64,000 nucleotides of DNA from Leptodontidium sp. MPI-SDFR-AT-0119. Its lineage: Eukaryota > Ascomycota > Leotiomycetes > Helotiales > Leptodontidiaceae. The stretch lies in contig JAHLEZ010000004.1 of NCBI GenBank assembly GCA_020726505.1, positions 434,001-498,000 of the forward strand, given 5' to 3'. This document shows positions 23,478 to 33,810 of this stretch, piece by piece. The stretch's first letter is position 1. Every line of letters begins with the position of its first letter. The notes under the pieces were generated by a model, which worked only from the letters and a program-made list of their open reading frames with translations, did no database searches and was not told the origin of the DNA. The translations under genes and the position numbers were made by a program.

Positions 23478-23664
23478 GTTATGAGCCCCGTAAGCTATCA
23501 AAGCTTCCCAGTCGCATGCACGCGCCGACGTGGCTCCACAGAGGCATGCAAAGGCTTTCTCACCGCTGCCTCTCACACGTACTAGCAGTATTCAAAAGCC
23601 CGTCAACAACCCTCAAATCACTAAAACCTCTTCGAAATCATCATTTGCATACCCAAAACCGACA

Positions 23665-26600
23665 ATGTCACTTCCAAAGCTACCTGCGGACTATAATTTG
23701 AAGGCGCGGAAGGATTAGGCGACATAGCACTTGCGCTTGACATTCCATGCTGGCTTTATAGGTGCACCAAATATGGTAGACCCCAGCGCTCCTGCGACAG
23801 GCCATATCCCAAACCACCGACCCAAGGCTCTAACGCTTGAAAGCACTACGCAAGAGGTTGCAAAGACTCAGTTGAGCCAGTATTACGCTAATGTTGCAGC
23901 TTGGAAAGCAGCAAACCCACAACCGTCTTCAACGCCTGAGTCGTCCGACAACGCGTGGGCTACACCTACCCCAGCCATATCGACAGATGCCCCAATGGGA
24001 GGGACAAGTCCAGAAGAAGCTGGTCCACCTCTATACCCGACGATTGCAGAGGTGCAGCAGATCTACGCAGCACAAGCCAGGGAGTACCAGTACACGCTTG
24101 CTAAATGGACGAGCCAAAACAACAAGTACATGGCTCTATATAACTGGCTCTCTAAAACGGTGGACGATTCGCTTTTAGACTCTGCGATTAGGGAACTGGC
24201 CGGCAAGAGCGACCTGAGCTTACAAACGTTAGTTAGCACACTTCAGCGCGACATAGCACCATCAGAATCGTCGGTCCTTACAACGGTAGTCACGGAATAC
24301 GACAAAGTTTTGAAGGAGGCACATGAGGGAAAAGTCAACGTCAACTAGTGGATGAAGGACTTCTTGAAGGCTTACAGGAATGCTAAAGCGTACGACATAC
24401 CTGAAGTCAAGGGTACTGTGGCTCTAAAGAAGTGGTTACGTGCTGTGGGAGCTCACATGCACCCTGATTGGGCAAATCCTATCCTCAGCACAGTTATACG
24501 CGACGACCAACTTGGAAAAGAGCATGGTTTTACTCTTGACGACTACATTTAGGTGCTCCCTGGCATAGACCAAGAGCACACCATATTCAGGAAGCCCAGG
24601 CGTTAAGGAGGGGGTGGTGGTTAATACTCAACCCTTGGAGGAATGGACGATGGTGCGTCGGGCGCAAGCTCCAGCAGATCTCGCTCTCGCGGCCAAGGTA
24701 ACTTATGCCCATGCGGCATGAACAGCAAGCACTTCTTTGAGCCGCTCAAGTGCTAGAGACTACGTTATGCAATTAATGGAACGACCACCGAAGGCATGAA
24801 GCATGTGCCAAACGCTGACGAGGTAACTACAACCCGCAAGAAGTTAGAGACTATAGACTTCAGGGAGCTCAAGGCCGCCATAGCCAAAGAAGGTTGGAAG
24901 TACGTTGTAATAGCCAAAATTACTGGAGCCAACAGCACTAGCACCTCTAAACCTACCACTAACGCCAAAACAGCCGATGCCACTACACTTACAGGAAACA
25001 AAGACAAAGGCAAAGCTACGTGGGAAGGGACAGGGAGTATTAACGCAGCTATACTTGACCCAAACCTTCTTAACGACATGATCTAGGACGACACTCTTAA
25101 CGCTGGCATCTACAGTACCATAGAGTTCCAACGCCACCCTCTATCAGACAGCACTCTAATTGACAACTGCGGCGCAACTCACTTAGTCAACAGCATTGAT
25201 AAACTAGTCCCCGGCAGCTTCAAACGCACCACAGGAGAATCAGTTGACGCGGGCACCTCAAACTTACCAATCATTAGGAGAGGTACACGCATCTTTGAAA
25301 ACGCTATGCATGGACCTACCGGACCGTACACTAGGGACCTAACGCTGTCTAATGTGGCTGTTGTAGAGGGGTTCAATGTTAACATTATCTCAGAGAGCCT
25401 CCTCGCACAGTCGGGGGTGTGGTATAATGGTGCTGACACGTCTTTGCGCGTAGGCAATACTGAAGAGAGCCATGTAGTAAGAAACCTACAGCGCAGGTGG
25501 AACCTTATAGTATTTGAATACAAGCCAGTTGACAACTGCTCGCGCTCTCCACAACTGCGTGCATTTATAAAGACTCGTAGATCTCCTGCTATAATAATAT
25601 ACCCGACAATCAGTAGACGACTACACCCTCTCAAAAAGCATACCTTTCAATCATCTCGCCGGTTCTTACGACCCCGGAGCGACACAGCACAGATGTGGCA
25701 CTTACGGGCTAGTCACCTCGGCAAAATGGCCCTAGAAGCTCTTGTGAAGCATGCCCGCAATGTCCAAATCGATAGAATCACTGGCATACAATGCGAAAGC
25801 TGTGCTGCGACACACTCAAATCAACGACCATCGCGCAGAGAGTCAGACAACAAGTCCCCGAGACCTTTCTTCAGAGTCGCATGGGACCTGTTTGACTACC
25901 CTGTAGGCTACAATGGCACATGCTAGCTATTGTTGATTAAGGACGAATACAGTAGAAAGCTTTTCGCATTCACACTCACGAGCAAAGCCAACGAGTCAAT
26001 TATAGGAGTGCTTAAAGCATTTGAGGCATAGACTAGACGCCAATACGGTCTAGCCATATGCAAAGTCAGGTCCGACAACGACACGTCTATAATTAACACA
26101 AGATACTGGACCCAGTACGACCAATAGGCGTTAGACAATGGCATCGACCTAGAGCCTACTCCTGTCTACACGCATGAGCCAAATGGAGGCGCAGAAAGAG
26201 CTGGTGGGGAGCTAATTGCTAAGGCCTTGAAAATAATGACAGGCGCCAATCTACCATCCAAGCTGTGGCCGGAGGCTGTTTTGACAGCTGCACACCTTTA
26301 CAATATGTCGCCACTGGCCAGGAGAGCCATACGATCGCCAAACGAAGTGCTGGAGGCATGGTTCAGGCAGTATTTTCGGTGGTACGATCCACACATGGTG
26401 AAGAGGTTGTTAGTCGATTTGAGACCTGACTGGAGCAACATTTTTGCGTATGGCGCCAAAGCCTACGCGATAATCAAAGACCGACAAGCTCTCCGTGACA
26501 AGAGAGGCTTTAAGGTCAACCCAAGGGGGCACGTCGGTTACCTGGTTGGCTACTGTGCAACCAACATATACAGGATCTAGATACCCCTACTAAAGCGTGT

Positions 26601-29271
26601 AATACGTACCCGAAACGTTGTTTTTAATAAGGCACAGTTCTACAGCAAACAGGCAGTAGTCGGCCAACCACTGCCGATACTCAAACAAGTCGTTGATATG
26701 CTTACGGAGCCTGAGGCCGCTTGGGACGCCGAGTTAGCCATCGAACACGTAGGGGACGAGCATGCGGAGGCGAAAAACAGTGCTAAATTAGACAGGCTAC
26801 TGTCTGACCCAATAGAAGTCGACGAAGTTTCTACGGAGGTAGTCCTGCACGCAACTGCTAAGGCGGGACTGCCTGTTCCACGAGAGCACCAGAATGAGAT
26901 AGTACCGTTAGATTCACGAATTAACACGTCGGAGGACGACATAGAGCTTGACGAGGACGACACAGCAATTCTGGCAACAACAAAAAGCCTAAGCACACCA
27001 AGACAGACTCGAAGCCAGACACAACGAAACGAACATATCGAGCCTGGGAGGAGTGCCCCAAGTGCGAAACCACCACGCCAGATTGAGGGTGCGCGCAAAT
27101 CAATACCTCAAGTTGTAATTTGGAGTGGAGCACGAGACAGCCAGAGTCAACTACTGCGCCAAACTGAAGCAACCAGTGCAGGCCCAGGAAGTGCACTGCA
27201 GCACGAAAACACCTCGTCCGAGGAGGATTACGACGACGAGCCAGAGGGAGAACAACAACTACTCCTGGAAAACACACCGTTAGAGACAACAACACAACCC
27301 CTGTTGAAAGAAACTATGTCTCAAGAGACCTTAGACGAAGTGTTGCAGGCACCTAACCAAAGTCAACTGCACCCTGTCACTCGAGCTCAGCGGAGAAGGC
27401 GAGCCAGAGAGACAATACAGTTGAATAGACGGTCAAAGATTAGGCCGGGAGTATACTCCTTCACGACAAGGGAGCTCCTAAGCGCCGAGTCCATGGACCA
27501 AAAAGACAAGAACCATACGCAAATCGCATCCTTCACCACGACGTTCTGGAATGAAGACGTGACGCGACAAGATGGTAAAGACCATAGAACTGTGCATGCT
27601 GTCTTTGCAGCTGCAGTCAGTGGCGAAACGATCAGAGCACAGGAAACTGCAAGCTCTAAAACAACACAACCACATCAGGCAAAGCTTCCGACAGCACCAA
27701 AGTACTGGCAGAACCTAGACCAGCACCCGTGGGGAGAACGCTTCCGAGAGGACGCACGCAAGGAGATAGAGAACCTCCAGGCTAGGAAATGCTGGCATAT
27801 CGTGCCTAGGGCAGACGCTAAAACGACGCCTATACCACTGAAATGGGTGTTTACCTACAAAGTTAACTCAGCTGGACAGCTTGTACGCACCAAATCGCGT
27901 ATCGTTGCTAGGGGTGACCTGCAGGAGGATGCCACCATATTCTCCACGTACGCCTCCACACTAGCGGCGAGGTCTTTTCGTGTTGCGATGGCCCTGGCAG
28001 CCCAATTTGACCTGGAAGTTAAGCAGTACGACGTCGTGAACGCTTTTGTTAATACAGAACGAGACGAACGAAGTGCACCCGTCTACTGTTACCTTCCTGA
28101 CGGTTTTAAGCAGCCCGGCATGGTTGTAGAGATCGACAGAGCCCTGTATGGCCTACGCGACTCCCCAGCCCTATGGTATGGCGACTTCTCAGCTACACTC
28201 AAAAGCCTCGGCCTAGAGCCACTTGCAGAAGAGCCCTGCATATTTACAAACAACAAGCGCACAGTGTTTGTGGCCTTCTACGTGGACGACATACAAGTGC
28301 TGTACCACAAGTCAAACCTCGCTGCAGCGGCCAAAATCACCGATGGCCTTAATAAAGCTTACGAGCTGACTGTAATAGGTGACGTGGAGTGGTTTTTAGG
28401 GGTGCGAATTGTACGGGACAGACATACGAAAACAGTCACGTTAGTCCACGACACGTACATAGAGAAGGTGGCCCGGAAATTCAGCTTAGTAGATGGCAAC
28501 TGCCCGAGCACCCCTCTACCGTACTACGACCTAGTCAAAAACACCGGCAAAGCGACGAAGGCACAAATCAAGGAGTACCAAGAAAAGGTCGGATCCGTCC
28601 TGTACACGGCTGTCATAATCAGACCGGACGTAGCTTTTGCAGCTTCACAGCTGTCGCAATTCTTGACGAACCCAAGCCAGAAGCACCTACAGGCTGTCGA
28701 TTGGACGATACGTTACCTGTTTGGTACACGCTTCTTAGGGATCGTTTACAGCTGTCAACAGCGCGAAACGCAGCTTGTAATAGCGTCTGATGCCTCTTTC
28801 GCAGATAATTTGGAAACTAGGCGTTCTTCACAAGGGCTCATCATTCTTTTGTTCGGGGGTGCCATACTGTGGAAAGCATCTAGGCAGGACACAGTCACCA
28901 CCTCGACTACAGAAGCCGAGCTCTTGGGGGTGGAGCGAACTGCAAAGGAGGTTATGGCACTACAGAGGCTCTTTAGAGAAATGCACCTTGATGTGGGGTG
29001 CCCCTAGAACATCTTCTGTGACAACCAACAGACGATTAGGCTCATAGTTAGAGAGAACCAGCGTATATCGACCAAGCTTAGGCACGTTGATATTCAGAAT
29101 ATGTGGCTACGCCAGGAGCACCAAAAGGGCAGTTTTGAGGTTACATACCTGCCCACAAGTGAGATGTACGCTGATGGCCTCACTAAAAACCTCCCACGCC
29201 AGAAGTTTGAGACCTTCTTAGCACTACTTAACCTACAAGATGCTAGGGCGTCGGTAGAAGAGCTCAATTAA
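23665..29271 (+). pseudogene. Copia gag-pol frame with in-frame UAG codons
   Basis: One reading frame runs from ATG at 23665 to TAA at 29269, 1868 codons without frameshift. Domains in order: gag, with a zinc-knuckle-like CPCGMNSKHFF...C near 24710-24753; aspartic protease motif DNCGATHLVN at 25162; integrase with an H..H..C..C finger (25690-25800) and Asp, Asp, Glu in AWDLFDY, VRSDNDT and GGAERAG; reverse transcriptase with YVDD at 28279-28290; RNase H with ASDAS and CDNQQT. Inside it are UAG codons at 23716, 23725, 24349, 24550, 24754, 25084, 25924, 26029, 26125, 26578 and 29005, and UAA at 24604 and 24622. At 25924, 26125 and 26578 the family has Trp. The frame from 26581 to 29004 is open. 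Under the standard code no full polyprotein is made; the identical LTRs and lack of frameshifts are hard to square with a simple dead copy. Confidence 0.9.
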
Positions 29272-29548
29272 AGCTTGCACCTTACTACAAAACACACTCT
29301 TTTGTTTTCCTTTGTAATTTTCAAGGTGGCACAGTCACTTCAAGCATAATCTTTTCAAGATGTCAGGGGCAGGAATTCCATTCCGGCCGAAGCCACAATC
29401 AAACCAACCTAAACCAAACCAAACAGACCCGAACCACAACCAGACCAACGCAAAAAACAAGTACATGAGGGCCCGTTCCCAAGCTACTTATAAGGTCGCA
29501 AACCATACTCTGAAGGGCCACGTTCCCAAGCCGCTATCAAGTCGCGAA
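29272..29548. other. 3' non-coding segment between pol and the antisense gene
   Basis: Between the pol stop and the end of the antisense gene. It contains AC-rich simple sequence (ACCTAAACCAAACCAAACAG). It probably holds the 3' UTRs of both convergent genes. Confidence 0.5.
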
Positions 29549-30376
29549 CTAAACCACCAACAAGTCCACCAGCTCCACCAGCAACTCCTTGATGCGGCGG
29601 CGGCGGGCAGCCACATCACCAGCGACAGCACCAGCACCAACACCACGCACAGGTGGGAGGATTGGGCGGGGGGTGGCTGGGGCTGGGGTGGCGGCGGCGG
29701 CTAAGCCAAAGTCAGTACGTTTGAAGCCTGTTTACAAAGACAAGGTGAACATACCGGGTAGTGCAGCAGCTGGAGCGGCAGCTGGGGCGGCGGCTGAGCC
29801 TGTCAGTACACTTGAAGTATGTTTTTGCAAAGGCAAAGTGAACATACCGGGGGCAGCAATTGCTTCTCGGACCGAAGCCCGGAGACGTCTCAACTACTAT
29901 TCAGAGTTAGCCAGCTTCAAAAACACAAGAGCCAAAGTGAAACTTACACGAGTGCAGTTAGAACCGCGCTTCTCCTCCACAAAGGCCGCAAAGGCGACCG
30001 CAACACTAGGCCCAACAGGACCGGCACAACCATGATTCTGACCGTGGCACCGCAGGCACCGCACCGAGCCAACTGCGCTTTGGCAGATGCTGACAGGGAG
30101 ATCACCCTTCAAGGCAGCTTTTACGCATGCCAGGCAGGGAACCTCCCTATCAGCACCTGCCTCAGCGCGACGGCGAGGGGTGGCTAGGGCGGGGGCGGGG
30201 GCGGGGGCGGGCGAGGGGGTGCGGGGGCGAGCCGCAAGCTATTACAACATGTTAAAACCATTCTCAAAAGAACAAAGAGCACAAGGGAAACTTACACTTC
30301 TTGCTACACGAGCAGCGGCGGCGTTGGCAGCGCGGGCGGCTTTGGTAGCCTTTCGGCGGGACGAAACACGAGCCAT
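29549..30376 (-). CDS. Antisense five-exon gene inside the Copia element, six-Cys protein
   Basis: Predicted 204-residue protein on the strand opposite to gag-pol. Exons are 30376-30296, 30238-29948, 29893-29848, 29799-29755 and 29700-29549; lengths sum to 615 nt and the frame closes at TAG. Introns (57, 54, 48 and 54 bp) have GTAAGT, GTAAGT, GTATGT and GTATGT donors, TTAAC/CTAAC/CTGAC branch points and TAG or CAG acceptors. The N-terminus MARVSSRRKATKAARAANAA is basic and Ala-rich. A Pro-Ala run follows. Residues 62-98 hold C-x2-C-x13-C-x8-C-x2-C-x6-C, which looks like a small zinc cluster. After Ala/Pro repeats the protein ends in RRRRIKELLVELVDLLVV, a possible amphipathic helix. Similar Ala/Pro-rich proteins with a C..C...C..C cluster occur in ascomycete genomes, function unknown. 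It may bind nucleic acid and regulate or assist the element. No damage is visible, unlike gag-pol. Confidence 0.75.
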
Positions 30377-30427
30377 TTTGAAGTATAGTACGCTTAAAGA
30401 GGGAAGTTACGATGGGGGGGCACCTGC

Positions 30428-30434
30428 CTATATA
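30428..30434 (-). promoter_or_regulatory. Possible TATA box of the antisense gene
   Basis: TATATAG on the minus strand lies 52-58 bp upstream of the ATG at 30376, inside the element and outside the LTR, so the antisense gene could have its own promoter. A second AT-rich TATAATATATAA stretch lies near 30520-30531. Confidence 0.4.
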
Positions 30435-30609
30435 CTCACGCCTACTTGTTTGGCATGTTTGCTTTGGCTACTGCTTATCATTTTTCCTTACTGTCTGTCG
30501 CTTTCATATTGTCAGTTATATATTATATGTCGATTTCCTATTGTCTATCATGTTTGTTAAGCACTTGTTTGCTTCGCCAAAGCTTAGTATTGTCCTTGGC
30601 GAGGGGGTG

Positions 30610-30807
30610 TGTCGTGCAGGTTATGGTAGGCCGGCTAAGCGAGCCCAATCAAAGGCACCATGGCCAAAGCGCCCGCGACCTCCATATTCAGGGAGCTCGA
30701 ATAGACTATACGTAGACCAATACAACGATCAATTACAGTACTGCGCATACCTCAATAATACGTCAAATACGCCTCTGTGGAGCCTCTAGGCGTGCTCTTG
30801 CACGACA
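30610..30807 (+). repeat. 3' LTR of the Copia element
   Basis: Identical by eye to the 5' LTR across 198 bp; preceded by GGCGAGGGGGTG (polypurine tract) and followed by the TTACT duplication. Confidence 0.95.
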
Positions 30808-31789
30808 TTACTATAACTAATAATAGGTAGACGACCGATAATACAACTCTTAAGTGGCTAGAAAAGGTGTTTATTTCTTAGATAAAACCACGCGATTATT
30901 TAGTAAGACTCCTTATTTTAGACGGCTGTGAGAGCCACGAGACTATAAATTTCCTTTAAAAGTACCTTAAGTATAATATATACCTTTTGTTTTTATTTAT
31001 ATATACGTTATACACCTTATAACCTTTAGATTTAATAATCTTCTTCGTACTTAAACGTGCTTACTAAAAAAAGTTATAAAAGTTAAGTTCTTTACTTGAT
31101 TTTATACTAATTAGCAAGCGCAATTTCCTTGTTTACTACTAAAAGGCACGTTAAGAGAGTATTACTTCTTCTAATATTAAGGCTAAGTAGAGGACTAGTA
31201 AATTATAACTAATATCTATAGCTAAACCCTTAATAAGCCTATTATTATTAGAAAATAGTAATCGATTAACAAATTTACCTCTTTAAAAGCCTTAGGAAGT
31301 ACTAACATTATCTCCGAAGACTTCTAGTACTTTAATTTAGCTATATACTTTAAGAGCTAAGAAAGATATTCACTTATAAATACATACTTTAATAACAGGG
31401 TCACATAATTAACTTTTAACGCAGCGCTTACTTTTTAAGAAGATTATGAAGGGAATTAACGAAAAGGACTACGAATTAAGGAAGGCAAATATAAGGATTA
31501 AAAAGTTAAAAGAGCGGTTAAAGTAGTTAAGGCTAAAAAAGAGAAGGAAAGTTTAAATTAGTCTAAATTCTAAGTTTATAATAACACGTGCTATTCGGAA
31601 GGCTTAAATTGTAATTAAAGATCGTCAAATTATACCTATAATATCAGAATTAAAAGAAGATTCAAATTCCACAGTTTTATATATAAAAGTTAAGGCAATA
31701 TAAAGTTATTAAGTCCTAAATAAGAAGTGGTAGAATTAAGCGAGGTAGTCGAAAGGTAGGGGTGATCGAAAGGGTGGGGTGGGACGTTA

Positions 31790-32560
31790 TTCTAAAAATA
31801 TCAGGCCGCCCTTGCATCGTTATTCCATTCAGGTTCAGTATCATGTATGGACCTGCACGATTTGGCCTCAGCATACCGACTCTCGTCAAGATATTTCCAG
31901 CTTTGTGCACTGTCAATTTGACACTCGAGGAAAGATTCTCAACGGACAAAGGGCCATTCCGTCTTCGCTCTACTCAGCGCGACTTATGGTGCTGTAAGTC
32001 ATGTCAATCACGGATGTATACATTTCTAAAATTCACAAGAAACATCCTTCCGCAGTATTTGATTCAGGACAGCGCTGGTAGTACCCAGACCCCCAAGTTC
32101 AGCGCCAAGGCCGTGATTCGAGGCCAAGAGCTCCAGGTCTTTAGTATTCATGGATTCTAGTGGAGACAACATCCATGGAAAGAGTTCGAAAATAGGAGAT
32201 GGGGAGAGATGGATTATGATCCTTCAAATGAAGAGGAAGATCTAAAAGATAGATGTTGTGATAAGATTTGCGACTTCGTTGTGTTCAACAAGTTAAACCG
32301 GAAGACTTTGGGGTAAAGAGAAACCCAAAACCAGGATGAAGAATCAGACGATCATTTTGAGTACTTGAAAAGGGTGACGCTGCGATGGAGGATAATGAAA
32401 TTTACGATGTTCTGGAAGATGAACGGAAATATCAGCAAAGATTCGGATATTCGGAGGATTGCCGCCTTGCAGTCTATGAATCGATCTACAACGTCAAATT
32501 TTCCGAGTCTGTATGCGATACTGAGAATTTATCATCTGACGGCGAGATCGCTAGCTAGTC
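31790..32560 (+). pseudogene. Eroded coding remnant beside the nested element
   Basis: Several stretches read like protein but in changing frames: a segment before a good donor (GTAAGTC at about 31994) and acceptor (TCCGCAG before 32058), a segment at 32058-32320 broken by TAG and TAA (WRQHPWKEFENRRWGEMDY is readable), and a terminal 57-codon ORF from ATG 32385 to TAG 32556. The family is not recognisable. It could be the remains of an F-box or 2EXR-type gene. Confidence 0.3.
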
Positions 32561-33810
32561 ATACTAGGGTCAGGAATACCCAGTTAGGCTGACTGAAGGG
32601 CATTGGTTTCACAGCCGTCAATCTTGAAATGGTACCTGTTCGGAGGCAGAGCCTCTCGACACTGAGATCATGGCTAGGCCGCAGGATTCCGTCATGAAAT
32701 GTATCAAAAGTTCTCATTCCCATCCAGATCAACGAGATTATGCAACTTTGCCGTTTCTTATTGGTATCAAATCTTCGCGCAAAAGCCAACACCAGAAATT
32801 ACCCTTCATGTTGGGGCTGGTCACTCTGCAAAGCCATGATCATCACCAGCTGGGGACTGATTGGTCGGCACATATGCTTCATGGAGAACGCAATTAGTTG
32901 TTCGGGGTTGCCTTGGGCCAGTCCACAAAGAGTCTGGTCTGGTCTTCACAGCTCTAATTGAATTTGAGCTTGGCCTGGATCCCGTCACATCAAATCAATC
33001 GAATTTTGCAGCATTTCAACAGCTGCGTTTGACAGGAAATTGAAAACAATATAACTACAAATTATCTCACACTCAAGCCCTTTATAAACTCCTGTGAGAC
33101 AATGATAAATCTCTGAGAAGATCTTAAAAATAACATGTTTTGATTCCAAAATTTGCGTATGGTATACGCCATCGTAACATGTATCAGCGGAACTGTTCTT
33201 TGACAGATCCTACCTTCTGGATCAATGAATGAAGGATAAGGAAACTATTTAACGTCTTTAGTCATCAACATAAATGCAAAATCGCTAATGTCAACATTCT
33301 TCTACCTCCATTCTCAGCTTTTGGAGTCTCCTTCAAATGTCCAGTATTTCTTTTAAAAGTCTTGAAATCCGTAAAATAATCCCAAATACAGTCTCGCCAT
33401 GATTAACACGTTCATTTCTGAGGGTTTTACTGTTCAAACGGGTTTACGCTAGAGGTAGGTAGGCAAAATACCTTCGGTTATGCACTAAGCCGTTTTCGGC
33501 ATACGAGCTTCCTGACAGCTAGCGACAAACGCCCTTCCAATGTCCCGAATACCTCGCACAACACCTAGTGCATAATTTGCAGAATCAAAAACTTTTCCAG
33601 CTAGCCAGTTTCGCTAATCAGTATCTTTCTTTCGCCTCGTATTGCATTGCACTGCATCTCGGGAGGGAAGCCGTACGTGCCCAGTCCCCCTTTGTTCTTT
33701 GTTTACTTTCGATCTGACGCTAACCAAACAGCGCGTCTGCGCCCACAGCACCTCATCTTTAAAACAGATCATCCTAAAACATACACCGAAAGACTAAAAC
33801 GCAGAATACC
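32561..33810. other. Intergenic, 1.25 kb
   Basis: No supported gene. The last 200 bases should include the promoter of the next gene. Confidence 0.45.

Larger units (their letters stand above)
23280..30807 (+). mobile_element. Ty1/Copia LTR retrotransposon with antisense gene, 7.53 kb
   Basis: Two identical 198-bp LTRs (23280-23477 and 30610-30807) bounded by TGTCGTGC and GCACGACA, with the 5-bp target duplication TTACT at 23275-23279 and 30808-30812. After the 5' LTR, GTTATGAGCCC at 23478 is complementary to the anticodon arm of initiator tRNA-Met, so priming is of the half-tRNA type known from Drosophila copia and yeast Ty5. A G-rich tract GGCGAGGGGG precedes the 3' LTR. The internal order gag, protease, integrase, reverse transcriptase, RNase H defines Ty1/Copia. 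The space between pol and the 3' LTR (1.3 kb) holds an antisense gene. It inserted into the already decayed pogo-like transposase. Confidence 0.97.
21607..31690 (+). pseudogene. RIP-decayed pogo-like transposase in three pieces
   Basis: The piece at 21607-21929 gives the N-terminal helix-turn-helix (YALANVANSKSLQKAALKWG, GVPRSTLYSY). The piece 22888-23279 gives the DDE core start (SEVIRP, ETSIIKGYSLN, IIYKGKSIQQQ). The piece after the Copia element, 30813-31690, gives WLEKVFI, LLILDGCESHET, QPLDL-like LDLIIFFVLKRAY and the basic tail with KKRRKV. Order and frame are those of Fot1/pogo transposases. Dozens of stops of both TAA and TAG type occur, and the start codon appears as ATA. It is long dead. 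Confidence 0.88.
21210..31787 (+). mobile_element. Decayed pogo-like transposon hosting two later insertions
   Basis: Left end ACGTCCCACCCCACCC at 21210 and its complement ending at 31787, each next to a TA dinucleotide (21208-21209, 31788-31789). The inverted repeats match over about 30 bp with a few transitions. Removing the TRIM-like element and the Copia element with their target duplications leaves about 2.09 kb, a normal size for a Fot1/pogo element. The remaining sequence reads as a transposase full of TAA and TAG codons and TpA, as expected of RIP decay. Confidence 0.9.

Noticed and set aside
29360..30035. Plus-strand frames of 114-148 codons in the Copia 3' region
   Set aside because: They run antisense to the better supported five-exon gene, and their repeated motifs are the reverse complement of its introns and Ala/Pro exons.
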